This document shows, one piece after another, positions 1-9,085 of a DNA stretch of 36,625 nucleotides (position 1 is its first letter; the number at the start of each line of letters is the position of its first letter). This DNA comes from JALONO01 sp038209965 (GTDB lineage: Bacteria > Bacteroidota > Bacteroidia > Cytophagales > Thermoflexibacteraceae), in assembly GCA_038209965.1 (NCBI GenBank), contig JBBQXF010000045.1, positions 1 through 36,625 of the forward strand. The letters are read 5' to 3'. The notes under the pieces were generated by a model. It did no database searches. It was given only the letters and a program-made list of their open reading frames with translations, and was not told the origin of the DNA. Made by a program: the position numbers and the translations under genes.

Positions 1-1319
1 ACAACGGGAACGCCAGTAATTTCAACCTCAACATCAACCAGTTTGGGGTCGTGTTTGCCTCCGATCGGGGCGGCGATCGGGACTTTCGGGGCGGCGCTTT
101 TGCCATCAACTTTTCCCGTACCAATGATTTTCGGGTAACGACCCAGTACAGTGCCGTCAACACCTCCAACTCGGTCATTGACAACATGCTGGAGCGCACC
201 GACAACGTGGTCAACTGGGACCGCCTGATCCGCGACCGAAACAACAATGACCTTTACTCGGTGGATCGGCTGGGATTTGCCACTTATCTGATCCGCCCTT
301 TCTTTGGCGATACCACTGGCCGCAACTCGTGGGAATCTTTCGTCCCAAGGGCCCCAGCCGTCCAGGGCGAGCGAATAGTGCGCACCGGATCGCAGGGGCA
401 ATGGAACCTGTCCTACGGGGCCAACTACAAAGACAAGATCTACTTGGGCATCGGGTTGGGCATCGCCACTTTGCGCTACACCACCACCCGCAGTTACACC
501 GAGCAAGTGATCAACAGCCAGACCGGCGGCCCCAATGGCACCCGCCTGCCCTTGGACAATCTGCTGCTCCGCGACACCTACAACCAAGACGGAACAGGGG
601 TCAACGGGAGCATTGGCCTCATTGCCCGCCCGGTGAATGCAGTGCGGATCGGCCTGAGCTTTACCACTCCTACCTTCTACCGCATCAATGACACCTACCA
701 AAGCGACCTGAGCGTGCAGTACAACAATATCCGGGTGACCGATTTCACCTTCAACCCGGCCCGGTCGGTCTTGCTCAACCAACTATCGGTTGCCGGCCCC
801 AGCGACCCAGCCACGTACAATATGCGCACCCCAATGCGAGCCAATGCTGGAGTGATGTTTTTGGTGGGCAAAAAAGGCTTTGTGTCAGTCGATGCCGAAT
901 ATGTGGATCACCGGAGCACCCGGTTCACCAAATCCGATATTTTTAACTTTGATCGCGACCAAATCGTGATTTCCACCATTTACAAGGCGGTGATCAACCT
1001 GCGGGCCGGGGCCGAGATCAGGGTCAAGGATTTCCGGGTACGCGGCGGCTATGCCCTGTACCCAAATCCTGTCCAGCCCTTCAACAATGAAGCCCCCTCG
1101 GTCTATTTTAACAGCAATACCTATCTGACGGGCGGGCTGGGCTGGCGCAAAGCTGATTTCTTCTTTGACCTGGCCGTAGTGTACAATACGTACAATACCG
1201 CTTATCGGCCCTACACGCTCACCCGGCTGGATGAGCAAAACCAACCACCCGTTAACCCGCTGGTCAATAGTGCCAACAACCGACTGTTCGTCACCTTGTC
1301 GGGCGGCATATTCTTTTAA
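1..1319 (+). CDS. OmpP1/FadL-type outer-membrane beta-barrel protein, 5'-truncated by window edge
   Basis: The reading frame is open from base 3 to the TAA at 1317-1319, with no stop upstream of the GTG at 51, so this is the C-terminal part (about 438 residues) of a longer protein. It has alternating polar/aromatic strand patterns, many Tyr/Asn/Arg, glycine-rich turns (e.g. YGANYKDKIYLGIGLG) and a final Phe in LSGGIFF, as expected for an outer-membrane barrel ending in an aromatic residue. The run GSIGLIARPVNAVRIGLSFTTP resembles Bacteroidota proteins annotated as outer membrane transport protein (OmpP1/FadL/TodX family) or 'hemin receptor', which move hydrophobic solutes across the outer membrane. 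Substrate cannot be inferred. No signal peptide is visible because the N terminus lies outside the window. Family call is from pattern; another barrel family is possible. Confidence 0.7.
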   Translation, partial: NGNASNFNLNINQFGVVFASDRGGDRDFRGGAFAINFSRTNDFRVTTQYSAVNTSNSVIDNMLERTDNVVNWDRLIRDRNNNDLYSVDRLGFATYLIRPFFGDTTGRNSWESFVPRAPAVQGERIVRTGSQGQWNLSYGANYKDKIYLGIGLGIATLRYTTTRSYTEQVINSQTGGPNGTRLPLDNLLLRDTYNQDGTGVNGSIGLIARPVNAVRIGLSFTTPTFYRINDTYQSDLSVQYNNIRVTDFTFNPARSVLLNQLSVAGPSDPATYNMRTPMRANAGVMFLVGKKGFVSVDAEYVDHRSTRFTKSDIFNFDRDQIVISTIYKAVINLRAGAEIRVKDFRVRGGYALYPNPVQPFNNEAPSVYFNSNTYLTGGLGWRKADFFFDLAVVYNTYNTAYRPYTLTRLDEQNQPPVNPLVNSANNRLFVTLSGGIFF

Positions 1320-1779
1320 AACCCATTTGCGCAAGCAAAAACAGCAGATCCGCCCTGTTGAATCCCCAAAAACCTGTTCAATCTGCTTCTAAAATAGTCC
1401 AGAAGTATTTTGAGCAGGTTTTATGCTGCCATAAAGCAATGCATCGCTCGATCATTTATGCTTAGAAAAATAACACCCCGAGCAGTCAGTCGGGTAGATA
1501 ATAAAGAAAATATCTAAAAAATAGAAGAATGAAGGCTGGATAAAATAGTGATTGCGTCAAAGCCATTATGCTGGCCAAAATTAAATGCGTTTAACCTGAG
1601 TATGTTTTGCTGGCTCGGATGCCACTACGCCCCAGATTTTCCTGCCAAATCGGCACTTTTCGGCCCAAAACTTGGCTAAAAATGTCATTTTGGCGCAATA
1701 AGCCTTCGTTTTCGCCATTTGAACAATTGTTGCCACTGCCTTTACCCAAAGCAGACAAACAACCCAAACCATCCATCCC
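1320..1779. other. Intergenic region upstream of clpB, no gene seen
   Basis: About 460 nt between the barrel gene and clpB. No convincing coding frame on either strand. No inverted repeat plus T-tract that would end the upstream gene was found. Near clpB there is a short palindrome AACAATTGTT (1722-1731) and a near-match to the Bacteroidota -7 box (TATGTTTTG, 1601-1609) without a matching -33 TTG. I see no CIRCE-type heat-shock operator. Confidence 0.5.
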
Positions 1780-4398
1780 ATGAACTTTAACCAATACACG
1801 ATCAAGGCCCAAGAGACCATCCAGAAGGCCACCGAAATGGCCACTTCCCGGCAGCAGCAGATCATCGAGACGGGGCACTTGCTCAAGGCGGTCTTGCTGG
1901 CCGATGAAAATATCAGCGGTTTTTTGCTCAAGAAACTAGGGGTGAACAAGGCCCTGCTGGACAGCAAATTGGAAGAATTGGTCAACAATTACCCCAAGTC
2001 GAGCGCGACTTCGCCCTATTTGTCCAACGATGCGGCCAGTGCCCTCCAAAAAGCAGAAAATCAATACCTCAAAGCGCTCAAAGATGAATTTGTCACCATT
2101 GAGCACCTGTTACTGGGTTTGCTGGCCGGCCGCGACAAAGTGGCCACCTTGCTGAAAGATGCCGGGTTTACCGAAAAGGAACTGCTGTTGGCGGTCAAGG
2201 AACTGCGCGGTGATTCCCGCGTGACCGACCAAAACGCTGAGGCCAAGTACCAATCCTTGGCCCGCTATTCTCGCAACTTGACCGAAATGGCCAAACAGGG
2301 CAAGATTGATCCGGTGATCGGCCGTGATGAGGAAATCCGCCGGGTATTGCAAATTTTGAGCCGCCGCACCAAGAACAACCCCATTTTGCTCGGCGAACCG
2401 GGCGTGGGCAAAACGGCCATTGTGGAGGGGCTGGCCCAGCGGATCGTCAATGGTGACGTACCGGAAAACCTCAAATCGGTGTCCATTGCCTCGCTGGACA
2501 TGGGCTTGCTGGTGGCGGGGGCCAAGTACAAGGGCGAGTTTGAGGAACGGCTCAAGGCGGTGATCAAAGAAGTGGTGGATTCGGAAGGCCAAATTGTGCT
2601 TTTTATTGACGAAATCCACACCCTCGTGGGTGCGGGTGCGGGCGGTGACAGCTCGATGGATGCGGCCAACCTGCTCAAGCCCGCCTTGGCCCGGGGCGAA
2701 CTGCACGCCATCGGGGCGACGACGCTCAAGGAATACCAAAAATACATTGAGAAGGACAAAGCCCTCGAGCGGCGATTTCAGACCGTGATGGTGGACGAGC
2801 CAAACCAAGAAGACGCCATCTCGATCTTGCGGGGCATCAAAGAGAAATATGAAGTCCACCACGGGGTGCAGATCATGGACGATGCGGTCATTGCCGCCGT
2901 GCAACTCTCGGCGCGCTACATCTCCGACCGGTTTCTGCCCGACAAGGCCATTGACCTGATGGACGAAGCGGCGGCCCGCCTCCGGATCCAGATGGACTCG
3001 GTGCCCGAGGAGTTGGACGAAGTGCAGCGGCGCATCATGCAACTGGAGATCGAGCGCGAGGCGATCCGCCGCGAAAAAGATGGCGAAAAAGAACGCATCC
3101 TCTCGGCCGAAATTGCCGAACTGGAAGAGCGCCGCAACTCGATGAAAGGCAAGTGGCAGATGGAAAAAGAAATTATCCATGGCATCCAAAAAGCCAAAGA
3201 GAGCATGGAAGCGTTTGAGAATGAAGCCAAACAGGCCGAGCGCGAAGGCGATTATGGGCGCGTGGCCGAGTTGCGCTACGGCAAAGTGCGGGAAGCCCAA
3301 GCCCAACTGGATCAATACCAGCACCAAATGGCCGGGCTATCGCCCGAAAAGTCACTGCTCAAAGATGTGGTGAGTGCTGAGCAGATCGCCGAGGTGGTGG
3401 CCAAATGGACGGGCATCCCGGTGAGTAAGATGCTTCAGGCCGAGCGCGATAAATTGCTCAATTTGGAAGCCGAACTGGGCAAGCGGGTCGCCGGGCAAGA
3501 GGAAGCCATTGGGGCCGTGGCTGACGCCGTGCGGCGCAGCCGGGCGGGCCTCCAAGATCCCAAACGGCCCGTCGGTTCGTTCATTTTCTTGGGCACCACT
3601 GGGGTGGGCAAGACTGAACTGGCCAAAGCCCTGGCCGAATTCCTGTTTGATGATGAAAACTCGATGGTGCGCATCGACATGAGCGAATACCAAGAACGGC
3701 ACAGCGTGAGCCGCCTCATTGGTGCGCCCCCCGGCTACGTGGGCTATGACGAAGGTGGCCAACTGACCGAGGCCGTGCGACGCAAGCCCTACTCGGTCAT
3801 TTTGCTCGACGAGATCGAAAAAGCCCACCCCGATGTGTTCAATATTTTGCTCCAAGTGCTGGACGAAGGCCGCCTGACGGACAACAAAGGCCGCGTGGCC
3901 AATTTCAAGAACACGATCGTCATCATGACCTCCAACATCGGATCCAACATCATTCGTGATCGGTTTGAGGGCCTCACCAGCCAAAATGAGGATCAAGTGG
4001 TGGAAAGCACCCGCCTGGAGGTGTTCCAATTGCTCAAGAATACGCTCCGGCCCGAGTTCCTGAACCGGATCGACGAAATTATCATGTTCCGGCCCCTCTC
4101 GCGCCACCAGATGAAGAAGATCACCGAAATCCAATTTCGGCAGATCCGCGACCGGGTGCACGAAACGGGCATCGAGCTGGAAGCCAGTCCCGAAGTGCTG
4201 GAACACTTGGCCAACCTTGGCTATGACCCCCAGTTTGGGGCCCGTCCGCTCAAGCGCATCCTCCAGCGGTATTTGCTGAATGAACTTTCCAAGGCTATCT
4301 TGGCCGGAAAAATCACCAAAGAAAGCCCGGTAATGATCGAACTGGACGAACAAGGCGCGATCCAATTTTTGAACATCGAGGGCGTGACCAGTTTTTAG
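1780..4398 (+). CDS. clpB: ATP-dependent disaggregase ClpB (Hsp100)
   Basis: Cytosolic AAA+ chaperone that, with DnaK/DnaJ/GrpE, extracts polypeptides from aggregates after heat stress. At 872 residues it has the usual ClpB length. Domains in order: Clp N-domain (about 1-145, starting MNFNQYTIKAQETI), first AAA+ module with Walker A GEPGVGKT (205-212) and Walker B LFIDEIH (274-280), a long Glu/Lys/Arg-rich coiled-coil middle domain (about 400-540) that separates ClpB from ClpA/ClpC, second AAA+ module with Walker A GTTGVGKT (605-612), and a C-terminal D2-small domain with the GARPLKR motif. The ATG at 1780 gives the canonical N terminus. It is a single-gene unit: 460 nt upstream is empty and a hairpin with a T-run follows 77 nt after the stop. 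Heat induction is expected from the family, but I see no operator that proves it. Confidence 0.98.
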   Translation: MNFNQYTIKAQETIQKATEMATSRQQQIIETGHLLKAVLLADENISGFLLKKLGVNKALLDSKLEELVNNYPKSSATSPYLSNDAASALQKAENQYLKALKDEFVTIEHLLLGLLAGRDKVATLLKDAGFTEKELLLAVKELRGDSRVTDQNAEAKYQSLARYSRNLTEMAKQGKIDPVIGRDEEIRRVLQILSRRTKNNPILLGEPGVGKTAIVEGLAQRIVNGDVPENLKSVSIASLDMGLLVAGAKYKGEFEERLKAVIKEVVDSEGQIVLFIDEIHTLVGAGAGGDSSMDAANLLKPALARGELHAIGATTLKEYQKYIEKDKALERRFQTVMVDEPNQEDAISILRGIKEKYEVHHGVQIMDDAVIAAVQLSARYISDRFLPDKAIDLMDEAAARLRIQMDSVPEELDEVQRRIMQLEIEREAIRREKDGEKERILSAEIAELEERRNSMKGKWQMEKEIIHGIQKAKESMEAFENEAKQAEREGDYGRVAELRYGKVREAQAQLDQYQHQMAGLSPEKSLLKDVVSAEQIAEVVAKWTGIPVSKMLQAERDKLLNLEAELGKRVAGQEEAIGAVADAVRRSRAGLQDPKRPVGSFIFLGTTGVGKTELAKALAEFLFDDENSMVRIDMSEYQERHSVSRLIGAPPGYVGYDEGGQLTEAVRRKPYSVILLDEIEKAHPDVFNILLQVLDEGRLTDNKGRVANFKNTIVIMTSNIGSNIIRDRFEGLTSQNEDQVVESTRLEVFQLLKNTLRPEFLNRIDEIIMFRPLSRHQMKKITEIQFRQIRDRVHETGIELEASPEVLEHLANLGYDPQFGARPLKRILQRYLLNELSKAILAGKITKESPVMIELDEQGAIQFLNIEGVTSF

Positions 4399-4475
4399 TC
4401 ATTCCCTACACCAGTGGCTGGTCCGGAAAGCCGGATCGCAACGACAAAAACTCGTATTGAACAGATTAACCGAAG

Positions 4476-4500
4476 CGGCTGCCCAATGGGTGGCCGTTTT
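4476..4500 (+). terminator. Probable intrinsic terminator of clpB
   Basis: Imperfect hairpin CGGCTGCCC / TGGGTGGCCG (4476-4496) with a two-base mismatch, followed directly by TTTT. It sits 77 nt after the clpB stop and just before the convergent comF-like gene ends at 4514. Confidence 0.5.
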
Positions 4501-4513
4501 CATTGGCCGAAGT

Positions 4514-5200
4514 TTAGCCCCGCGCGGCGATGGCCGCCACGCTCAAGCCAGCGCAGCCCGCTGCCAACAACGCTTGGCCACAAGCTTCAATGGTGGCCCC
4601 GGTGGTCAACACATCATCCACCAATAAAACGTGCTTGTCGCGCACGGTTTCGGGCTGGGCAAGCTGAAAAATAGAGGCCACATTTTCCCAGCGTTCGCTC
4701 CGGCTCTTGCGGGTCTGGGTTTGGGTGGCCTTGGTCCTGATCAGGGCCGAAGCACTCCAGGGCAATTCCAGTGCCTCGGCCAAGCCTTGGGCAAAAGAAT
4801 CGGACTGGTTGAACCCGCGCCGCTGTAACTTGCGCTCGTGGAGGGGGACGGGCAGCACCAGATCAAAGGCCGGCGACACCCCGGCCTTGCCAAGTTCGTG
4901 GCCATAGAGTTGGCCCAGCAGTACTCCGACTTCTTGGTGGCCGTTGTATTTGAGGGCATGGATCAGTTGCTGCGTTTTTCCTTGCTTGACAAAATGGAGA
5001 TAGGCCGACGCATGGAGCAGGGGCAGGCGGCCCCAAAACTTTTGGGCCACTGGATTGTTTGGATCTTTCAAATAGTCGGTGCGGGGCAGGGATACCCGGC
5101 AAGCTGAACACAGCGGTGCTTCATTGGCCAGCAAGCCGCCCCGGCAAGCCAAGCAAGTTTCGGGAAATAACAGCAACACAAAATCGCCCCAAATATTCAT
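4514..5200 (-). CDS. ComF family phosphoribosyltransferase-like protein
   Basis: 228 residues, normal for the ComF/GntX family. The N terminus carries four cysteines in two CxxC pairs (C16-C19 and C31-C34), a zinc-ribbon typical of ComF. The C-terminal half is a type I phosphoribosyltransferase fold with the PRPP loop VLLVDDVLTTGAT, acidic pair at about D195-D196. ComF proteins are linked to DNA uptake in naturally competent bacteria, but in Bacteroidota the exact role is unproven and the sequence shows only fold and likely PRPP binding. The ATG at 5198-5200 is the natural start. It is divergent from the small gene at 5336, so the 135 nt between them should hold both promoters. It converges with clpB. 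Confidence 0.88.
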   Translation of the reverse strand: MNIWGDFVLLLFPETCLACRGGLLANEAPLCSACRVSLPRTDYLKDPNNPVAQKFWGRLPLLHASAYLHFVKQGKTQQLIHALKYNGHQEVGVLLGQLYGHELGKAGVSPAFDLVLPVPLHERKLQRRGFNQSDSFAQGLAEALELPWSASALIRTKATQTQTRKSRSERWENVASIFQLAQPETVRDKHVLLVDDVLTTGATIEACGQALLAAGCAGLSVAAIAARG

Positions 5201-5335
5201 GGCAGTACTTTGTTAAAAATTATTGGCAACAAAATTGAACCTTGGCAACTCATTGGAGCAGAAAATCTTACATCCAGTTTTAGCCCCCAGTTTAAACCCA
5301 AATATAAAATCCTTTACCTTTATACCCAAAACAAA

Positions 5336-5692
5336 ATGATGTTCGACGAAGAACGCGAAAGCTTAAAAGCGGAATGGGAGGAACTGAGCACGAAGCTTGA
5401 GGATCAGTTCGGCAAAAAGCCCGATTTAAACGGTGTACTTTTCTTGGTCGGTATCCAAGAACTGGGGAAAGGGGTGAAAAACTTTAGTAAAGAGGAAAAG
5501 CAAGACTTGATGCACATTGCCATTTGCAAAGTTTTGAGTTTTTCTGGTTTTTATGAGCTGGAGGGGTTGGACGGGGAGGGCTGGCCCCATTGGAAGCCAA
5601 CCAAAAAATTGCCTTTTCTGGATCTGCTATCCCAAGAAAAGATGTTGAAAGCCCACGTGATTGAATACTTTAAACAAGAGGTATTTAGCTAA
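5336..5692 (+). CDS. Conserved small protein of unknown function
   Basis: I do not recognise a named family. From the ATG at 5336 it is 118 residues, begins MMFDEERESLKAEWEELSTK, is charged, has no signal peptide or membrane segment, and looks like a compact alpha-helical cytosolic protein. The frame is open further upstream to 5210, but that stretch reads like intergenic sequence and contains a candidate -7 element TACCTTTA (5315-5322), so the ATG pair at 5336/5339 is preferred. The exonuclease III gene starts 3 nt after its stop, so the two are almost certainly co-transcribed and probably translationally coupled. That context suggests a housekeeping role beside DNA repair, which is inference only. 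Confidence 0.75.
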   Translation: MMFDEERESLKAEWEELSTKLEDQFGKKPDLNGVLFLVGIQELGKGVKNFSKEEKQDLMHIAICKVLSFSGFYELEGLDGEGWPHWKPTKKLPFLDLLSQEKMLKAHVIEYFKQEVFS

Positions 5693-5695
5693 AGC

Positions 5696-6460
5696 ATGAA
5701 AATTATTACGTACAACGTAAATGGAGTCAGATCGGCCATAAAAAAAGGATTGGTTGCTTGGCTGGAAGCCGTGGGGGCCGACGTGGTTTGCTTGCAAGAA
5801 GTCAAGGCCGAAGAACACCAAGTTGATTTGACCGGGTTTGCGCGCTTGGGCTACACCCACATTTATTGGCACTCCGCCGAAAAAAAAGGGTACAGTGGAG
5901 TGGCGATCCTTGCCAAACAGCCCGCCCTCCAAGTGACTTATGGCATGGGCTTGCCCCACTATGATCGCGAGGGGCGGGTGTTGAAGATCGATCTGGCCGA
6001 TTGCTCCATCATCAATGCCTATCACCCATCGGGAACCACCGGCCAAGAGCGGCAACAGTTCAAATATAAGTGGCTGGACGATTTTTACGCTTATGCCCAA
6101 CAGGTCCGCCGAGATTATCCCAATTTGATCATGTGTGGTGATTACAATATTTGCCACAAACCCATCGACATCCACAATCCAGTCTCAAACAAGAACAGTT
6201 CGGGGTTTTTGCCCCAAGAGCGGGCCTGGTTCGATAAGTTGGTGGACAATGGTTGGGTCGATACCTTTCGTCAGTTCAGCCAAGAGCCCCACCAATACAC
6301 TTGGTGGAGCAACCGGCCAGGAGTGCGGGAACGGAACCTCGGCTGGCGGATCGACTATCACCTGATCAATGAACCAATGCGACCTCGCTTGGCCAACTGT
6401 CAGATTTTAGATCAAGTATTTTTTTCGGATCATTGTCCAGTATTGTTAGAATTACAATAG
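5696..6460 (+). CDS. xth: Exodeoxyribonuclease III (AP endonuclease, ExoIII/APE1 family)
   Basis: Mg-dependent 3'-5' exonuclease and class II AP endonuclease of base-excision repair. The 254-residue length fits the family. Active-site residues are visible and in order: N7 (YNVNG), E35 (LQEVKAEE), Y109 in NAYHPSG, D149 and N151 (CGDYNICHKP), D220 (WRIDYHL) and the terminal D245-H246 pair (SDHCPVL). It lies 3 nt after the small gene at 5336. No clear terminator follows; the AT-rich gap to 6693 has a TTTTATT/AATAAAA inverted repeat (6615-6634) that might end transcription weakly. xth and exoA are both used as names for this gene. Confidence 0.95.
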   Translation: MKIITYNVNGVRSAIKKGLVAWLEAVGADVVCLQEVKAEEHQVDLTGFARLGYTHIYWHSAEKKGYSGVAILAKQPALQVTYGMGLPHYDREGRVLKIDLADCSIINAYHPSGTTGQERQQFKYKWLDDFYAYAQQVRRDYPNLIMCGDYNICHKPIDIHNPVSNKNSSGFLPQERAWFDKLVDNGWVDTFRQFSQEPHQYTWWSNRPGVRERNLGWRIDYHLINEPMRPRLANCQILDQVFFSDHCPVLLELQ

Positions 6461-6692
6461 CATTTTTGTTTACAATTATCAAATAATTTGCACAAATTCA
6501 AAATCTTTGATTTGCCGAACAGCATTGTTTTAAATCATAAAGTGACCCTTTCTTGGGCAAAAGGTAAAAAATGAGTGAGGTCACGTTTTTATTAAAAAAA
6601 CAACTTTTTAGCAATTTTATTGTCCATAATAAAATAATTTTATCAAATTGAGCACAATTACCATGTTTCTAACCACTATCACCGAACTATTA

Positions 6693-8474
6693 ATGAGAAA
6701 GCTAGTCACAATAGGATGCATCGCAATCTGCGCAAGCATCGCCTTTTCTTGCAATCCTAGCGGAGGAGATACCGGGGGAGTTGGAAAAATCACCAAAGTA
6801 GCGGGAAATAGGTTCAAAGGTGGTGTTTTTCGTCTCAATGAGCCTGAATTTATCAAATCGCTCTATCCGCCGGGGATCATTGATGTTTATTCTTACCGGG
6901 TAGCCACCCAAATTTACGAAGGGCTGTTTAAGTTCAACCAAGAGAACTTGGACGTGGTCGAGGGTCTGGCCGAATCTTTCGAGCTGGATCGCACTGGCAC
7001 GGTTTACAACATCCGCCTGCGCAAAGGGGTACTTTTTCATGACGATGCCTGTTTTCCCAGTGGCAAAGGCCGTGAGTTTGAGGCCAATGATGTCAAATAT
7101 TGCTTCACCCGCCTCTGCACCCAACCCACCAGCAATCAAAACGGCAATGGCTTTCACATCATGGACGGAGTGCTGAAAGGAGCCCGGCAATACTACGATT
7201 CCACCGCCAACGGGAAAATACCCAGTTTTGAACTGGCTGGCATCCAAATCATCGATAAATATACCATCCAACTGATTTTGGAGCGTCCCAACTCCCAATT
7301 CAAGATCAATTTGGCCCGCCCAGAAGCCTTCATTTTCCCCAAGGAGTATGTAGAAAAATATACCGCCAACGAGATCAACCGCAAAGCGGTGGGCACTGGC
7401 CCCTTTGTGCTGGCCAGCATTGACGAGAACAAATCGATCAACCTGAAGCGCAACCCCAACTATTACCGCAAAGACCAGTTTGGGAATGCCCTGCCCTACT
7501 TGGACGGGATCAACATCCAGTTTATTGAGGAAAAGCGCACCGAATTTATGGAATTTAAGGCTGGTCGGCTGGATATGGCCTACCGCATCCCGACCGACTA
7601 CATTATCGAGATATTACAGGAAACGGATGCTGACACCGATGGCAATTTGGGCAAATACCCGCTCCAACGCGAGCCAGAAGCCCAAACCCAGATATATGCT
7701 TTCCAGAACATGCACCCATTGTTCAAAGATCGCAATGTGCGCAAGGCGATCTCCTATGCCATTGATCGGAAAAAAATCCTCGACTATGTACTCAACGGAG
7801 AGGGCTATGAACCTGGTTTTCATGGACTTACCCCACCAGCTTTTAAATGGTATGACATCCATAAGATTCCTGGCTACGACCTCAACAAAGATTCGGCCCA
7901 ATATTATTTGGCCAAGGCCGGCTATCCGCTGGGGAAAAATTTTCCGAAAATCACCCTCGATATCAACGAAGAAGGCGGGCGGCAGACCAGCGTGGCCTCC
8001 GAGATCCAGCGCCAACTCAAGGAGGTGCTCAATATTGAGCTGGCTTTCAACACGCTTCCCCACTCCGAAATTACGACCAAGGCGCTCAATGGTGAGTTTT
8101 CTCTCCTGCGGCTCTCTTGGCTGGCCGATTTCCCCAGCCCCGAAAATTTCTTGTGGATGTTTCACAGCAAATATGTGGGTGACGGAAAAGGCAACACTTA
8201 TCCCAATATTTCTCGCTATATAAACCCCGCATTTGACCAACTTTATGACAAGGCCATTGCGGCCCCCACTACCGAGGAAGCTACCAATTACTTTTTGGAG
8301 GCCGAAAAGTTGATGATGAACGATGCCCCCATCTTAGTCTTGTGGTATGATGAGCGCTACCGACTGTTGCAAAAGAACGTCAAGAATTTGCCCAACAACC
8401 CCATGCAATACCGCGACTTTACCGAAGTGTACCTAGAACCGATCACATCGAAGGGAAGCAGCCAACAGCCTTAA
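6693..8474 (+). CDS. Peptide/solute ABC transporter substrate-binding lipoprotein (SBP family 5)
   Basis: A 593-residue protein of the DppA/OppA/NikA type (SBP_bac_5). The open frame reaches back to a TTG at 6648, but the ATG at 6693 gives a clean lipoprotein signal: MRKLVTIG, a hydrophobic stretch, then lipobox AFSC with the lipidated Cys at residue 20. Family hallmarks include the early SYRVATQIYEGLFKFN (regular start of the mature domain), LAESFELDRTGTVYNIRLRKGVLFHDD, and RNVRKAISYAIDRKKI near the middle. It would sit on the periplasmic face and deliver oligopeptides or similar ligands to an ABC permease, but no permease or ATPase genes lie next to it, so the partner is elsewhere or it acts alone. 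A 7-bp hairpin follows the stop. Confidence 0.9.
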   Translation: MRKLVTIGCIAICASIAFSCNPSGGDTGGVGKITKVAGNRFKGGVFRLNEPEFIKSLYPPGIIDVYSYRVATQIYEGLFKFNQENLDVVEGLAESFELDRTGTVYNIRLRKGVLFHDDACFPSGKGREFEANDVKYCFTRLCTQPTSNQNGNGFHIMDGVLKGARQYYDSTANGKIPSFELAGIQIIDKYTIQLILERPNSQFKINLARPEAFIFPKEYVEKYTANEINRKAVGTGPFVLASIDENKSINLKRNPNYYRKDQFGNALPYLDGINIQFIEEKRTEFMEFKAGRLDMAYRIPTDYIIEILQETDADTDGNLGKYPLQREPEAQTQIYAFQNMHPLFKDRNVRKAISYAIDRKKILDYVLNGEGYEPGFHGLTPPAFKWYDIHKIPGYDLNKDSAQYYLAKAGYPLGKNFPKITLDINEEGGRQTSVASEIQRQLKEVLNIELAFNTLPHSEITTKALNGEFSLLRLSWLADFPSPENFLWMFHSKYVGDGKGNTYPNISRYINPAFDQLYDKAIAAPTTEEATNYFLEAEKLMMNDAPILVLWYDERYRLLQKNVKNLPNNPMQYRDFTEVYLEPITSKGSSQQP

Positions 8475-8481
8475 GGATTTA

Positions 8482-8504
8482 TGGCCGCCATTTTTGCGCG
8501 GCCA
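8482..8504 (+). terminator. Hairpin after the substrate-binding protein gene, weak terminator
   Basis: Perfect 7-bp stem TGGCCGC/GCGGCCA with a 9-nt loop, 7 nt after the stop. It lacks a proper T-tract on the exit side (CAAACATTTC), so termination may be partial. It sits immediately upstream of the gcvH promoter. Confidence 0.4.
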
Positions 8505-8514
8505 CAAACATTTC

Positions 8515-8544
8515 TTGCAAATTGTCTTGCTTTTCCTATTTTTG
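8515..8544 (+). promoter_or_regulatory. gcvH promoter, Bacteroidota-type -33/-7
   Basis: TTG (8515-8517), 19-nt spacer, TATTTTTG (8537-8544), an exact fit to the Bacteroidota primary sigma consensus TTG-N19-TAnnTTTG. Transcription should start about 7 nt later, giving a leader of roughly 28 nt before the ATG at 8579. Confidence 0.7.
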
Positions 8545-8578
8545 CCCACAACAAACCTACTATCAAATCCAAACTGTT

Positions 8579-8956
8579 ATGAATATCCCAAAGGACTTGA
8601 AATACACCAAAGACCACGAGTGGCTACGCCTTGATGGAGAGATAGCGTTCGTGGGCGTTACCGACTTTGCCCAAGGCGAACTTGGCGATATTGTGTACAT
8701 AGAAGTAAATACAGTGGGCGAAATTATCAAAGCCGGAGAAATATTTGGTACGGTAGAAGCGGTGAAAACCACCTCCGATTTGTTTATGCCAGCCGATGCG
8801 GAAGTGGTAGACGTGAATTCCGAGCTGGAAAAGCACCCCGAACTCGTCAACACCGATCCTTATGGCAAGGGCTGGCTGGTCAAAGTCCGGTTGATTGCTG
8901 GCGGAGATAGCCACCTCATGAATGCCGAGGCGTATGCCGAGGCCGTCGGGGCCTAA
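8579..8956 (+). CDS. gcvH: Glycine cleavage system H protein
   Basis: Lipoyl carrier that shuttles the aminomethyl group between P, T and L proteins of the glycine cleavage complex. It is 125 residues from the ATG at 8579, the usual length. The start is set by the family N terminus MNIPKDLKYTKDHEWLR and by the promoter at 8515-8544; the frame extends upstream to 8522 only as non-coding readthrough. The lipoylation site is K63 in VEAVKTTSDLF, and the C-terminal GWLVKVR and LMNAEAY motifs are present. It stands alone with its own promoter and terminator; gcvP and gcvT are not in the window, as is common in Bacteroidota. Confidence 0.97.
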   Translation: MNIPKDLKYTKDHEWLRLDGEIAFVGVTDFAQGELGDIVYIEVNTVGEIIKAGEIFGTVEAVKTTSDLFMPADAEVVDVNSELEKHPELVNTDPYGKGWLVKVRLIAGGDSHLMNAEAYAEAVGA

Positions 8957-8983
8957 CCAAGCCGCTTTAATCTTCAACAAAGA

Positions 8984-9018
8984 AACACCCACACCGTTGC
9001 AATTGTGGGTGTTTTTGT
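8984..9018 (+). terminator. Intrinsic terminator of gcvH
   Basis: Perfect stem AACACCCACA (8984-8993) / TGTGGGTGTT (9004-9013) with a 10-nt loop, continuing into TTTTTGTTTT. It lies 28 nt after the gcvH stop. Confidence 0.9.
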
Positions 9019-9085
9019 TTTACTTAGCACTTTGGTATTGAAAAAATTCCCGATAAAAGAAACCGACCGCCATTAATAACGACGT

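Noticed and set aside
2110..3327. 405-codon minus-strand frame inside clpB
   Set aside because: Antisense shadow of the GC-rich clpB gene; composition is His/Phe/Leu-heavy with no family pattern.
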